A stretch of DNA of 64,000 nucleotides from Oligoflexales bacterium (GCA_012840965.1 DUVQ01000009.1:1-64000); one strand, 5' to 3'; shown: positions 1 to 9,187, counted from the first letter of the stretch. Notes: a model not told the origin generated them from the sequence alone. Made by a program: numbers and translations.

Positions 1-169
1 ATCCTTTTGGCCCGGACGGGCCGCTGCGCGTCCTTCATGTCAGCTAAGAGACGTCGGGTCCCGGCAACTCCCGATAGCGCCCTCCAGGATTGCCCCCGGA
101 CCATGTTGCAGGGTGCCCTCTCGACCTCTTTTTAGCTCCAAATCCTGCTAAAAGCAGCACAATCGTCTT

Positions 170-253
170 CCTGCCCCTGCCCCTGTCTCTGCCTCCTGCC
201 CCTGTCCCTGTCCCCGTCCCTGTCCCCGTCCCTGCCCCCGTCCCTGCCCCTGT
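170..253 (+). repeat. CCYGYC hexamer array A
   Basis: This is a degenerate direct array of CCTGTC, CCTGCC, CCCGTC and CCCGCC units covering about 84 bp. On the complementary strand it reads as many GGG or GGGG runs separated by three-base spacers, which fits a potential G-quadruplex. It lies about 45 bp upstream of the predicted promoter of the transketolase operon. Seven related arrays occur in this window. Confidence 0.85.
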
Positions 254-296
254 AGCCGCTTTCCCAAATAATTACACCCAAACCTTAATTCAGGGA

Positions 297-325
297 TTGA
301 CCAAGTGGCCGGACAGTTAGACAAT
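297..325 (+). promoter_or_regulatory. Candidate sigma70 promoter of the transketolase operon
   Basis: TTGACC at 297-302, a 17-base spacer, and GACAAT at 320-325 resemble a sigma70 -35/-10 pair. They lie 47 bp before the ATG at 372, which has a GGGGGG Shine-Dalgarno-like run at 360-365. The -10 match is only partial. Confidence 0.4.
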
Positions 326-371
326 GGTTCGACAGGCCCTGAGAATTACCATTTAAAATGGGGGGAAATGA

Positions 372-1202
372 ATGCTTTCAAATAAAGAGCGCAAGTTCCT
401 GGAGGACACTGCTCGGCGTTTGCGTGAACGAATAGTCGAGGTGACTTACTCCTGTGGGGGAACTCACATTGGTGGGGCAATGAGTCAGCACGAACTACTT
501 ATTGCCTTGTATTACAAGTACTTAAATATTGACCCTACCAATCCTAGGTGGCCAAACAGAGACCGTTTTGTACTGTCTAAAGGTCATGGCGGTGTTGGGC
601 ATGCTGTAATTTTGGCTGACAAAGGTTTCTTTGACACCGCCCTGCTTGATGACTTTAACAAAACTGGTTCACCGTTTGGCATGCACTTGGACTGGCAGAC
701 AGTGCCTGGCGTTGACGTCTCAACTGGTTCTCTTGGTCATGGACTGCCCTTGGCTTTGGGGATGGCGCTTGGTGGACGACAGCAAGGGCTTGATTACCAC
801 GTTTACTGCGTGATGTCGGATGGGGAACTGCAGGAAGGCTCAATTTGGGAGGCGGCTATGGCGGCCTCCCAGTTTAAGGCCACGAACCTGACAGCCTTTG
901 TGGACCGCAACAAGTTTTCCTTGGACGGCCCCACTGAATCTATCATGGCGCTTGAGCCGCTTGACAAGAAGTTTGAGGCGTTTGGATGGCGGGTGCTGTC
1001 GATAGATGGACATGATTTTGACCAAATCTGTGAGGCAATCGAGACCGCGCAAGCTGAAAAGGAAAAGCCGGTCATCATTATCGCCGACACGATTAAGGGT
1101 AAAGGCATAGATTTCATGGAAAATCAGGCTGCGTGGCATTATGCTGGCGTAGACGCCGCAATGCGCGACAAGGCTTTGGAATCAATACGTAAAATGAAGT
1201 AG
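372..1202 (+). CDS. Transketolase, N-terminal (TPP-binding) subunit
   Basis: This 276-residue protein is the thiamine-diphosphate-binding half of a split transketolase, which with the next gene should move two-carbon ketol units between sugar phosphates in the cytoplasm. Visible landmarks are SKGHG near residue 70, GSLGHGL near 120, and the TPP/metal motif DGELQEG at 150-156 followed by NLTAFVDRNK at about 172-181. The residue before the DG is Ser where Gly is usual. Its length matches two-subunit transketolases. The stop is followed 25 bp later by the start of the C-terminal half, so the two are certainly co-transcribed. The ATG at 372 is chosen over 368 (out of frame) and has a strong GGGGGG ribosome-binding site. 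The other four genes of the run suggest a specialised pathway rather than the housekeeping pentose phosphate pathway. Confidence 0.93.
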   Translation: MLSNKERKFLEDTARRLRERIVEVTYSCGGTHIGGAMSQHELLIALYYKYLNIDPTNPRWPNRDRFVLSKGHGGVGHAVILADKGFFDTALLDDFNKTGSPFGMHLDWQTVPGVDVSTGSLGHGLPLALGMALGGRQQGLDYHVYCVMSDGELQEGSIWEAAMAASQFKATNLTAFVDRNKFSLDGPTESIMALEPLDKKFEAFGWRVLSIDGHDFDQICEAIETAQAEKEKPVIIIADTIKGKGIDFMENQAAWHYAGVDAAMRDKALESIRKMK

Positions 1203-1227
1203 ACACTAGATTTGGGAGGTAACTGCC

Positions 1228-2235
1228 ATGGCTCAAGGGTTAACCTGGACTGTTGAAGATGCAGACTCCATGACTCAAGCGGAGATTTATGGTGAGGTAT
1301 TGACGCAGATTGGACAGCAAAACGAAAAGGTCGTCGCGCTGACTGCAGATCTTGCGAAATCCACGAAAATTGGGCGTTTTGGGGAGAAAATCCCAGAACG
1401 CTTTTACAACTTTGGAATCGCCGAGGCCAACATGATTGCAGTGGCCTCTGGAATGGCTGAAACCGGCCTAATTCCTGTAGTTTCAACCTTTGCCACCTTC
1501 GCTTCGATGAGGGCGGCTGAGTTTGTGCGAACGGACCTGTGCTATCAAAAGCGCAATGTCAAAATAATCGCCACACACTCGGGGACGTCTTTTGGTACGG
1601 CTGGTACAACACACCACTGTATCGAGGACTTGTCGATCATGCGGACCTTCCCTGGGATGACGGTAATCGCACCTGCGGATGCGTATGAAACAGCCAGGGC
1701 TGTGTCCGCGGCGATCGAGATGGAAGGCCCCGTTTATATTCGAATTGGGCGAGGATTTGAGCCGCCACTGCATAAATCAATGGATTTCGATTTCGAGATC
1801 GGCAAGGCCATCGAACTGAGAGAAGGCACTGATGTTACAGTGATTGCAACTGGGGTGACGGTGCTGCACGCAGTAGAGGCGGCCGATAGAGCGCGACAAC
1901 AAGGCGTTTCGGTCCGAGTGTTGGATATGCACACGATTAAACCGCTGGATGTTGAGGCGGTTGTAAGGGCTGTCCAGGATACGCGCCGAATCATAACAGT
2001 TGAAGACCACTCTACTATTGGCGGTCTAGGCACAGCTGTGGCCGACGCCATTGCAGCCAGCGGCAAGGGGTGTGCCTTTGCTAAGCTGGGTTATCAAGAC
2101 GAGTATTCCATTGTTGGATACCCAGAAGATTTGTTGCATATCTACAAGTTAGATGCTGATGGCATCCTCGAAACAATCGGCTTGGTTTTAAAGCAAGATT
2201 TTGAACAAGACGAGAACTGGGAGGACGAAATCTAA
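1228..2235 (+). CDS. Transketolase, C-terminal subunit
   Basis: This 335-residue protein is the pyrimidine-binding plus C-terminal half of the split transketolase. The catalytic glutamate that activates TPP is in GIAEANM (Glu at about residue 66), and the THSG...GTTHHCIEDLS stretch at about 112-134 is the usual substrate-channel region. The C-terminal domain with VRVLDMHTIKPLD is typical of the transketolase/DXS family. GGGAGG precedes the ATG at 1228. It could instead be a subunit of a transketolase-like enzyme acting on a modified sugar, such as the apulose-type enzymes, which also come as two polypeptides. The family call is firm but the substrate is not known. Confidence 0.92.
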   Translation: MAQGLTWTVEDADSMTQAEIYGEVLTQIGQQNEKVVALTADLAKSTKIGRFGEKIPERFYNFGIAEANMIAVASGMAETGLIPVVSTFATFASMRAAEFVRTDLCYQKRNVKIIATHSGTSFGTAGTTHHCIEDLSIMRTFPGMTVIAPADAYETARAVSAAIEMEGPVYIRIGRGFEPPLHKSMDFDFEIGKAIELREGTDVTVIATGVTVLHAVEAADRARQQGVSVRVLDMHTIKPLDVEAVVRAVQDTRRIITVEDHSTIGGLGTAVADAIAASGKGCAFAKLGYQDEYSIVGYPEDLLHIYKLDADGILETIGLVLKQDFEQDENWEDEI

Positions 2236-2236
2236 C

Positions 2237-3010
2237 ATGGCTGATCACAAAGAAGAGTTAAAGGCTAGGGTGTTTTTGAGGTCGGCGCTTCCACTGGTCA
2301 AGGTGGTCTTAAGCGAACGTCCCAACTACAGATACCTGCTTTACAAGGCGGATGGAGTCATCCAATTTGGCGCCAAGGACAGCCAGCAGGCAGCTTGGGT
2401 GGCAATGAGTCCAGAGGGCTTTGAGGTCAAGCCGGGCCTTCATGAAAACCCCACAATTTCGCTGATTTTCAAGCGACTCAAGGATTTAAACACCTTCTTT
2501 GCAGGTGGCACGGCACTTCCCAGCGTTTCAGGTGTCAAGGGCGTACCAACCCTGCTGCGCTTTTTGCCTTTTATGCTTAAGCTGAAAATCTTGATGCCAA
2601 CAGCAATGCCAACTGATCCTGCAGAAAAAGAGCTGAAAGTCCGGATGCTTATGCAAATGATTGCTAGCGGCCTGTCACAGCTTAACAAGGGTGGCGATGA
2701 GTTTTTGTCGTCCTACATCAAAAAAAGCCCAGACAGGGTGTTTCAGTTTACGGTCGAAAATGGGGGGCCTGCAAACTACCTGCGGATCAAGGCTGGGAAT
2801 TCAAAGGCTGGTGCCGGGACGTATGCTAGGCGGCGCCCGTATGTGCATATGATTTTTAAGGATATCGACTCTGCTTTCGAGGTTTTGACCCAACGTGTGG
2901 GAACCGTCGAGGCAGTGCGTGATGGACTTTTGCGCGTGGAAGGAGCCATGGAAGGCAGTAAAGACATTGGCGCCTTTATGCAGCACCTTGATAAATTAAC
3001 AATGGGTTGA
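2237..3010 (+). CDS. SCP2 sterol-binding-like protein 1
   Basis: This protein of 257 residues resembles SCP2-type lipid-binding proteins: residues about 30-105 have the pattern of a ligand-binding SCP2 fold (IQFGAKDSQQAAW, then PTISLIFKRLKDLNTFFAGG), and a second similar stretch occurs near the C-terminus (YVHMIFKDIDSAFEVL). The start at 2237 is preferred over 2201 because GGGAGG lies at 2219-2224 and the gap from the transketolase stop is then one base, which implies translational coupling. No signal peptide is seen, so it is probably cytosolic. The next gene encodes a related protein. Binding of a lipid or other hydrophobic intermediate is inferred from the fold; no catalytic residues are visible. 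Confidence 0.6.
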   Translation: MADHKEELKARVFLRSALPLVKVVLSERPNYRYLLYKADGVIQFGAKDSQQAAWVAMSPEGFEVKPGLHENPTISLIFKRLKDLNTFFAGGTALPSVSGVKGVPTLLRFLPFMLKLKILMPTAMPTDPAEKELKVRMLMQMIASGLSQLNKGGDEFLSSYIKKSPDRVFQFTVENGGPANYLRIKAGNSKAGAGTYARRRPYVHMIFKDIDSAFEVLTQRVGTVEAVRDGLLRVEGAMEGSKDIGAFMQHLDKLTMG

Positions 3011-3043
3011 TGAGGGGTCAGAAGGCTATAAATGGAGGCCGTT

Positions 3044-3862
3044 ATGAAAAGATTGCCTGGAAAGATATTTTCGACTGCCTTAGTTAAGGCGGGGGTAGTT
3101 GAGGCTACGACTGAACGAGACTTGATTCGGGCTCACATGCATTTGCACGCCGTCCTACCTAGGCTTGCTGATTTGGCAAGGCTGGATGATGAGGCGCGGG
3201 CGATCATCTCTGAAATGAACGTTGCGATTGAGTTTTTCGTTCCAGGTGGTCCCAAGGTGGTACTTCACTTTAAAAACAGCAGTGTCAGAGCGGTAAGGAC
3301 AGGAAAGGCCGACGTTTGCCTGATGTTTCCAACCTGCAAGATGTTGAATGACATGTTCGACGGAAAAAAGGTGACACCCATCCCAATTAAGGGCGTGCAC
3401 AGAATGGGCGACTTAAAGAAGCTGACTAGGCTTACAGACATCCTGACCCGTTATCTGAAGCCGTCGCAGTCTGAGATGGCCGACAAAGAGTTCAGGGCTA
3501 AACACGTGGAATTAAGCCTGCTTGTCGGGCTTGCAGCGACAGAAGCGATTGCAACCATCGAGGCAAAGGGACGCAGGGTGGCGTCACACATGCCGTCTGG
3601 AACCATGCTCTACGACGTTAAGGGCGGACCAAAGGCCCATGTGATAGTCAAAGATGGGAAAATCGAGGTCTTTCCTGGAGCCATCAAAGATCCGACTACG
3701 ACCATCGAGATTCGCGACGTCGATTTGGCGGTGGACCTAGTCAAGGGTGAAGTCGACACCTTTGCAGCCAATGGGTCTGGCGATATCAAAGCCAGTGGCG
3801 GTTTGGCCTTGGCAGATGAGTATAACGCCCTATTTGACCGAGTTGGACTGTACCTTAGCTAG
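3044..3862 (+). CDS. SCP2 sterol-binding-like protein 2
   Basis: This protein of 272 residues is a second SCP2-like protein and probably a diverged paralogue of its upstream neighbour. VVLHFKNSSVRAVRTGKADV followed by MLNDMFDGKKVTPIPIKG matches the fold pattern, and a second unit near the C-terminus reads HVIVKDGKIEVF...TTTIEIRDVDLAVDLVKGEVD. The start at 3044 has GGAGG five bases upstream; the alternative ATG at 3032 lies before that site. Two tandem SCP2-type genes between a transketolase and an aminotransferase are uncommon and suggest that the operon's product or intermediate is hydrophobic, which is inference. Confidence 0.58.
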   Translation: MKRLPGKIFSTALVKAGVVEATTERDLIRAHMHLHAVLPRLADLARLDDEARAIISEMNVAIEFFVPGGPKVVLHFKNSSVRAVRTGKADVCLMFPTCKMLNDMFDGKKVTPIPIKGVHRMGDLKKLTRLTDILTRYLKPSQSEMADKEFRAKHVELSLLVGLAATEAIATIEAKGRRVASHMPSGTMLYDVKGGPKAHVIVKDGKIEVFPGAIKDPTTTIEIRDVDLAVDLVKGEVDTFAANGSGDIKASGGLALADEYNALFDRVGLYLS

Positions 3863-3881
3863 CGGCCAGTGGAGGTAAATC

Positions 3882-5123
3882 ATGAAGCTAAACAGTTTTG
3901 ACAAATCGAAAGAGCTGTTTTTACGGGCTACCAAAGTCATTCCTAGTGGCATTTCTGGAAATAAAAACCCGGCATTTGCAGTGCCTGGGTCATTTCCATA
4001 CTTCGCCGAATCTGGCGAGGGATGTCGCTACAAGGACGTTGATGGGAACGAGTACATCGACTATCTGGCCGGGTATGGCCCCATTGTTTTGGGCTACAAC
4101 GATCCAGTTGTAGAGGCTGCGGCTGATGCACAGCGAAAGCTTGGTGCGGCCTTTAATCATCCAACTCCAAGAGCGGTTGAGCTTGCGGAAAAATTGGTTG
4201 ATTTGATCCCAGCGATTGATTGGTGCGCGTTTGGTAAAAATGGCTCAGATGTTACTGCTTACGCCATTCAAACGGCGCGAGAACACACTCAGCGTCGAAA
4301 AATCCTGATGGCTAAAGGGGCGTATCACGGCTCTCAATCGTGGTGCAGGCATGGATTGGGGGGGCTGATCGAGTCGGACTATGAGCACGTGCTGACTTTC
4401 ACCTGGAACGATGCTGACAGCGTCATGGACCTGGTGAAAAAGTACGACGGAGATGTGGCTGGGATAATTATAACTCCATACCACCACCCTGCCTTTGCCG
4501 ATCAGGAAATGCCTGCTCCAGGCTTTTTGCAGACCTTGCGAAAGATCTGTGATGACCATGAAATTGTGTTCATCCTGGACGACGTTAGAGCCGGTTTCAG
4601 GCTGGATATGAAAGGCTCGCATGAATACTTTGGATTTAAGCCAGATCTGACGTGCTACTGCAAGGCGATGGCCAACGGGTACGCCGTTTCAGCCTGTTGT
4701 GGTAGCCAACCCTTTAAAAACGCTGCTTCCAGGGTGTTTTTCACTGGTACATACTACACTTCAGCAGTTGAGCAGGCCGCGTCTTTGGCATGCTTGGATG
4801 AGCTGGTAAAATCGAACGCCATCGAGCATATGATGAAGATGGGAACGATGCTCATGGATGGCTTGAAAAAGACCGCAGCAGACAATGGGTTGGAGGTGCG
4901 CTTGACTGGGCCGCCCACTCTGCCCTTCATGACATTTGCCAGCGAGAAAAACTTCCGCCGAAGCCAGCTGTTTTCAGGGGAGGCCGCCAAGCGTGGAGTT
5001 TTGCTGCACCCACACCACAACTGGTTCATAATGCGGGCTCACAAAGAAGCTGACATTCAAAGGACTTTGGAAGTGGCTGACGCATGCTTTGCGATTGTTA
5101 GCAAGGAATTTGGCAAGGATTAA
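3882..5123 (+). CDS. Class III aminotransferase, glutamate-1-semialdehyde aminomutase-like
   Basis: This 413-residue PLP enzyme belongs to the fold-type I class III family near glutamate-1-semialdehyde aminomutase (PSGISGNKNPAF start, YIDYLAGYGPIVLGY, FGKNGSDVTAYAIQTAR, AYHGSQSW). The PLP-ring aspartate is in ILDDVRAGFR (Asp at about 233) and the Schiff-base lysine is most likely Lys261 in CYCKAMANG. GTGGAGG precedes the ATG. It sits 20 bp after the second SCP2-like gene and 3 bp before the dipeptidase, inside the operon. A housekeeping hemL role is unlikely in this context; amination of a sugar- or lipid-derived carbonyl made downstream of the transketolase is a reasonable inference. Confidence 0.85.
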   Translation: MKLNSFDKSKELFLRATKVIPSGISGNKNPAFAVPGSFPYFAESGEGCRYKDVDGNEYIDYLAGYGPIVLGYNDPVVEAAADAQRKLGAAFNHPTPRAVELAEKLVDLIPAIDWCAFGKNGSDVTAYAIQTAREHTQRRKILMAKGAYHGSQSWCRHGLGGLIESDYEHVLTFTWNDADSVMDLVKKYDGDVAGIIITPYHHPAFADQEMPAPGFLQTLRKICDDHEIVFILDDVRAGFRLDMKGSHEYFGFKPDLTCYCKAMANGYAVSACCGSQPFKNAASRVFFTGTYYTSAVEQAASLACLDELVKSNAIEHMMKMGTMLMDGLKKTAADNGLEVRLTGPPTLPFMTFASEKNFRRSQLFSGEAAKRGVLLHPHHNWFIMRAHKEADIQRTLEVADACFAIVSKEFGKD

Positions 5124-5125
5124 CC

Positions 5126-6367
5126 ATGGGTGGGTCCACTTTGAACAAAAATGTCCGGCTCTTTGATCTTCACGCCCACCCAAGCCTGAAGATGTTTTAT
5201 CTGCCTTATTTGCGATCAACCCTGCATGCTACCGTGTACTCGGGAGCGCATTTCAACCCACTGTCGTTTCGCACCAGATACGCGAACTTAAAGGACAGCC
5301 CGGTTCGCGTCGTTGTAAACGCCCATTATGTAATTGAAAGGGAATTTATCAGGCGTGGATTCAAGCAGTTGTCAAAGGTTCTGACTTGGGGCTTGGTGCC
5401 TGGTTTTATGCATCGGTTAGTTACCGCGGATCCTTGGGAAACCCTTATCCGAATGATGAATTATCTGGATGAATCCACCGAGAACACCAATCGTTGGCTT
5501 TTGAAAAGTGATCGCAGGGTCAAAGTTGTCTCATCATTTAAGGAGCTTCAGGGGCTAGCAGATAACGAAATTGGGATTATCCATGCGATTGAAGGTACCC
5601 ATTCGCTAGGGTTTCCTGGGCCAGACCAAACTCGCGACGAGTTTTGGGAGCAAACTAAAAACAGGTTGGCCTACTTGAAGCGGCGTGGCGTGGCAATGAT
5701 TGGATTGGCCCACTTTTTTGACAATCCCTTCGCCCCACAGACCGATGCGACAGAGATTGTACCCAAGAAAGTCGGTAACAAAATCGTTGCCGAGTACGAC
5801 GACATGCTGGTGCGAATGCGAGCTGCCGAGTGGAAGTGGGGGGATAAAGACCACTTTTCAGATGAGTTTGTCAGGGAGCTTTTGCGACTTGGGATACTTG
5901 TTGATCTGAGTCACCTTCAGGAGCATGCACGTCAACATGTGTATGAGCACTGTGCCGATTTTAACCGCCCTGTAGTCGCGTCACACGTTGGATTGCAGCG
6001 CTTTTTTAAAGCCCCCTACAATATGACTGACGAAGAGGTTGTGACCATCAACAAGCTAGGTGGAGTAGTTGGCCTAATCATTTCCAAACGTTGGCTGGTC
6101 GACCCCATTGATCGCTACTACGCTGGCAATGACGGTATTCCCGATCTGATCGAAAACATGCTGCACATGGCGGATTTGACTGGTTCGGTGGATGTCATCG
6201 GTATTGGTTCAGATTTTGACGGACTGACCCACCCATTTGCAGAGGTGTTCAAGCCATCTCAGTTTGGGCGCATTGCACACGCCATGACTAGATATTTCAA
6301 CGACGAGCAAATAGACCAAATCCTGTTTAAAAATGCCATGCGTTGTTTTGAAAACGGATGGGATTAA
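5126..6367 (+). CDS. Peptidase family M19 (membrane-dipeptidase-like) metalloenzyme
   Basis: This 413-residue protein is an M19 renal-dipeptidase-type zinc hydrolase. The metal ligands are visible as HAH at about 16-18, the bridging Glu in HAIEGTHS at about 156, the histidines in LVDLSHLQEHA and PVVASHVGLQRF, and the Asp in GIGSDFDGL near the end. Family members cleave dipeptides, some with D-residues. No signal peptide is visible. The gene starts two bases after the aminotransferase stop and ends the operon, 16 bp from the stop of the convergent permease. It may hydrolyse an aminoacyl conjugate formed by the operon, although this is only context. Confidence 0.85.
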   Translation: MGGSTLNKNVRLFDLHAHPSLKMFYLPYLRSTLHATVYSGAHFNPLSFRTRYANLKDSPVRVVVNAHYVIEREFIRRGFKQLSKVLTWGLVPGFMHRLVTADPWETLIRMMNYLDESTENTNRWLLKSDRRVKVVSSFKELQGLADNEIGIIHAIEGTHSLGFPGPDQTRDEFWEQTKNRLAYLKRRGVAMIGLAHFFDNPFAPQTDATEIVPKKVGNKIVAEYDDMLVRMRAAEWKWGDKDHFSDEFVRELLRLGILVDLSHLQEHARQHVYEHCADFNRPVVASHVGLQRFFKAPYNMTDEEVVTINKLGGVVGLIISKRWLVDPIDRYYAGNDGIPDLIENMLHMADLTGSVDVIGIGSDFDGLTHPFAEVFKPSQFGRIAHAMTRYFNDEQIDQILFKNAMRCFENGWD

Positions 6368-6383
6368 TCCTTTGGCCCCAAAA

Positions 6384-7772
6384 TCACGGCTTGGTATCGC
6401 TGCCAGTTGCGGCTTTGTTTGAAATGTTGGGATCCTTGTAAGGAATCAAAGACAAAGCCACGAATATTACTAAAGGAACCAGGAACAACTTCCAAGACTG
6501 AACCAGACCTATCACCCAAATTCCAAGGCCCACCAACAGAAAGATGATGGCAGTCCAAGGATAACCCTTCATCTTTACAGGCATTTCCATGCGACGTTTG
6601 TGGCGAAACACAAAAATTGTGGAGGCAGTAATACATGAAAGCAGGATAAGGATGCTGCCAGTCCAGGTTAACAGGAAGGAAAAACTGCCTGTAAGTACCA
6701 ACAGCGAGGCAATGATGCCTTGGGTCCAGATTGCCGTCACTGGAGTTTTGCGGACCGGACTAACCAGCCTCATCTGACGCCAAAGCAACTTGTCTTGGCC
6801 CATGGCAAAGGCGATTCTGGCGCCGGCCATCATTGTGGCGTTTAGGCCGGCAAGTAAAGCCATAGACAAGAGAATTGAAAACGCTTTCGCCCCAGCATCC
6901 CCCAGTTGGGCAGCAGCAACCGCCACGCCGGCGTTTTGTTGGTTTTTTAACTCGTCGAGAGGCATCACCGTGATAAAGGCAAGGTTTAGAACTATGTAGA
7001 TGACAGTAGTAAAGGTGACGCCAGTAAAGATGACTCTGGGAATGGTTTTGTGGGGCTCTTTTATTTCACCGCCAATATAGGTCAGAACGTTCCAGCCAGA
7101 ATACGTGAAAAACACGGCACAACCAGCTGCCGCAAGCCCTTTGGCATCCCAGCTTGAAGAATCGCGCTGGACCAAATCTGCGGCGTCCAAATGCCAGCCA
7201 AAAATTGCGGCGACAGCAAAGATCGTGAACAAGCCGACCGGGACCAGGGATAAAAGCATCTGCAAGGCGGAAGTCCATGAAAGGCCAAGTAGATTCACGG
7301 TCATGGAAAGGCCAATCAAGGCGATACCAAACAAGTCACCGGTGGTCAAGGTAAAGAAATCAGTGGAAAAAATTGGAACTAACAAAAACGCTCCCATGTC
7401 CGTTTGCGCGATGGTCGCGGTAATCCCGACGGCCAAAGCTGCAAGCGAACCTGGGAAAGTTCCAAAAGCTGCAAGCAGGCCCCAGGCTCTGGCAACAGAA
7501 CGACCATAAGCCTTGTCCAGGAAAACATAATCGCCGCCGGCCTGGGGAAACAACATTCCAAGCTCAGCGAATACATGGGCACCACTGGCGGCCATGAGCC
7601 CTCCAAGGGCCCACAAAGTCAAGTAAGTTGCCACATTTGGGGACGCAGCAGCCACCTCGGCCGGGGTCAGGAAAATGCCTGCACCAATGATGTTGCCAAG
7701 CATTATGGCGAGACAGGACCAAAACCCAAGCTCTCGGGAAAGCTTACCTGTACCAGAACTGCTAGAAGCCAA
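6384..7772 (-). CDS. APC-superfamily amino acid permease
   Basis: This 462-residue inner-membrane protein is an amino acid/polyamine/organocation transporter close to the LAT-like branch. The N-terminal LGNIIGAGIFLTPAEVA in helix 1 is the substrate-binding signature, and about twelve hydrophobic segments follow. FTYSGWNVLTYIGGEIKEP in the middle is also characteristic. AAGAGG precedes the ATG. It converges on the M19 dipeptidase gene with 16 bp between stops, so it may import amino acids released by that enzyme, but the opposite strand means it is not in the same transcript. Confidence 0.9.
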   Translation of the reverse strand: MASSSSGTGKLSRELGFWSCLAIMLGNIIGAGIFLTPAEVAAASPNVATYLTLWALGGLMAASGAHVFAELGMLFPQAGGDYVFLDKAYGRSVARAWGLLAAFGTFPGSLAALAVGITATIAQTDMGAFLLVPIFSTDFFTLTTGDLFGIALIGLSMTVNLLGLSWTSALQMLLSLVPVGLFTIFAVAAIFGWHLDAADLVQRDSSSWDAKGLAAAGCAVFFTYSGWNVLTYIGGEIKEPHKTIPRVIFTGVTFTTVIYIVLNLAFITVMPLDELKNQQNAGVAVAAAQLGDAGAKAFSILLSMALLAGLNATMMAGARIAFAMGQDKLLWRQMRLVSPVRKTPVTAIWTQGIIASLLVLTGSFSFLLTWTGSILILLSCITASTIFVFRHKRRMEMPVKMKGYPWTAIIFLLVGLGIWVIGLVQSWKLFLVPLVIFVALSLIPYKDPNISNKAATGSDTKP

Positions 7773-7945
7773 TGTGATTCAACCTCTTCTGAATTTTACC
7801 TCTTGTAAATAAAGGCAAATTCCCGGTCGGATTGTAGAGGGGAAGCGCCACAAGGTCAAAAATAAAGGTTCTGCACACTGACGAGTAAGCCAAAAACACA
7901 AGGTCAGAATCACGGCCGTGCGTCGATTTAATGGCAGTCTTGGGT

Positions 7946-9160
7946 TTATGGGTCTAGCAACCAATCAACGATATTTCTATGCTTTATCCCATCAATTTCG
8001 GCAGTTATCATATCTGTCGAAATAATGTGTTTCGGATAGTTGTCCGCAATTGCTTTTAGTGGCCGGATTTCACGCTCAGCGGTAATAGGGTCTGAAATTG
8101 ACCAAGTTACCTGATAGTATTCCACGCTATTCATTGCATTTTTTACAATAAAATCCACTTCATAGCTACCAACCTTGCCAATCCAAATCTGGTAACCACG
8201 CCGCTTTAATTCTAGGAAAACTATGTTCTCCAACAGATGCCCAAGGTCTTGGTATTGGAACTTGCCCAATTTCAGATTCCGAAAACCGAGGTCTACAAGG
8301 TAGTATTTTTCCTGTGTAGCAAGCTGCTGTTTTCCTTTTATATCAAAGCGATGCGCTGGATAAAAGACAAAGGAGTTGACCAAATAATCAATGTAGGTTT
8401 GCACCGTTTTATGGTGAATATTTTGGAGATCCTGCTTCATTGCTTTTGAGATGCTGCTGGGTGAGACAGTGCTACCAATCGCGCCCATCAGGAACATCGA
8501 AAGATTGTCAAAGCTCCTCATGTTTTGGATGTTGTATCGTTGGCGAATGTCCTTTTCTACTACAGTGTTGTAAACATCGAGAATGTATTGATTTTGAATA
8601 TCGATACCCTGTTTGTACAGAAAAACGCCTTGCGGTAACGAGGTTTCATTAAGATAACGATTGAATAGCTCATATTTGGTTGCGGTGGTTTCTTCCTGAC
8701 TTTCAACAAACTCGGCGAATGAGAATGGCAAAACATGGATGGTGATATATCGACCTGAAAGCAGGGTGGCTATATCGCCTGAAAGAAAATAGGCATTTGA
8801 ACCTGTTACATACAAGTCGATATGATTTTCAACAAAGAGGGCATCAATAAGTCGTTCAAATTCGGGCACTTGTTGGGGCTCGTCCAGGAAAATATAGTTC
8901 ATATTATCGGTGACGACTTTTGCCATTATCTCTTGATAAATATCACGCCAAGTGTGGGTTTCCGGAAATAGAGGTTTTTCAAAGTTGTACTGGTGGACTC
9001 GGCTTGTGGAAACTCCTGAGTTTATGATTTGTTGTGCAAACATTGTGAGTAGTGTTGATTTTCCTGAACGTCTTAACCCGGTGATAACTTTGATAATGTG
9101 TTGGTCTTTCAGCCTCTTCAATTGGCCAAGATAAAATTTACGTTCGATTAGTTTTTTCAT
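7946..9160 (-). CDS. AAA_14/DUF4143 family ATPase 1
   Basis: This protein of about 404 residues is an AAA_14 ATPase with a C-terminal DUF4143 domain. Walker A is GLRRSGKSTLL at about 28-38, Walker B is the YIFLDEPQQV segment, and the sensor region is DLYVTGSNAYFL. The C-terminal part has SYEVDFIV, the position of a PD-(D/E)XK-like core, but the usual lysine is not evident afterwards. I take the ATG at 9160, because the family N-terminus is normally MxxxIxR; the longer frame from 9196 would run into a perfect inverted repeat. The coding sequence is AT-richer than its surroundings. The cell role of this family is not established; roles in mobile elements or defence have been suggested. Confidence 0.88.
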   Translation of the reverse strand: MKKLIERKFYLGQLKRLKDQHIIKVITGLRRSGKSTLLTMFAQQIINSGVSTSRVHQYNFEKPLFPETHTWRDIYQEIMAKVVTDNMNYIFLDEPQQVPEFERLIDALFVENHIDLYVTGSNAYFLSGDIATLLSGRYITIHVLPFSFAEFVESQEETTATKYELFNRYLNETSLPQGVFLYKQGIDIQNQYILDVYNTVVEKDIRQRYNIQNMRSFDNLSMFLMGAIGSTVSPSSISKAMKQDLQNIHHKTVQTYIDYLVNSFVFYPAHRFDIKGKQQLATQEKYYLVDLGFRNLKLGKFQYQDLGHLLENIVFLELKRRGYQIWIGKVGSYEVDFIVKNAMNSVEYYQVTWSISDPITAEREIRPLKAIADNYPKHIISTDMITAEIDGIKHRNIVDWLLDP

Positions 9161-9187
9161 GTGTTCCTGCAGCCGCACCAGGGTTAA

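Larger units (their letters stand above)
1..371. other. Intergenic leader region, no gene
   Basis: I find no convincing coding sequence here. It holds a perfect GC-rich inverted repeat at 9-22 (GGCCCG, two-base spacer, CGGGCC) with no following T-run on either strand, then unremarkable sequence, a CCYGYC hexamer array at 170-253, and the promoter and ribosome-binding region of the transketolase operon. The open frame at 90-320 translates the array as a Pro/Val/Ala run and has no supporting features, so I do not call it. Confidence 0.6.

Noticed and set aside
9-22. GC-rich inverted repeat as a Rho-independent terminator
   Set aside because: No run of T follows the hairpin on either strand.
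90-320. Open frame translating to a Pro/Val/Ala-rich peptide
   Set aside because: It only reads through hexamer array A and has no ribosome-binding site or conserved feature.
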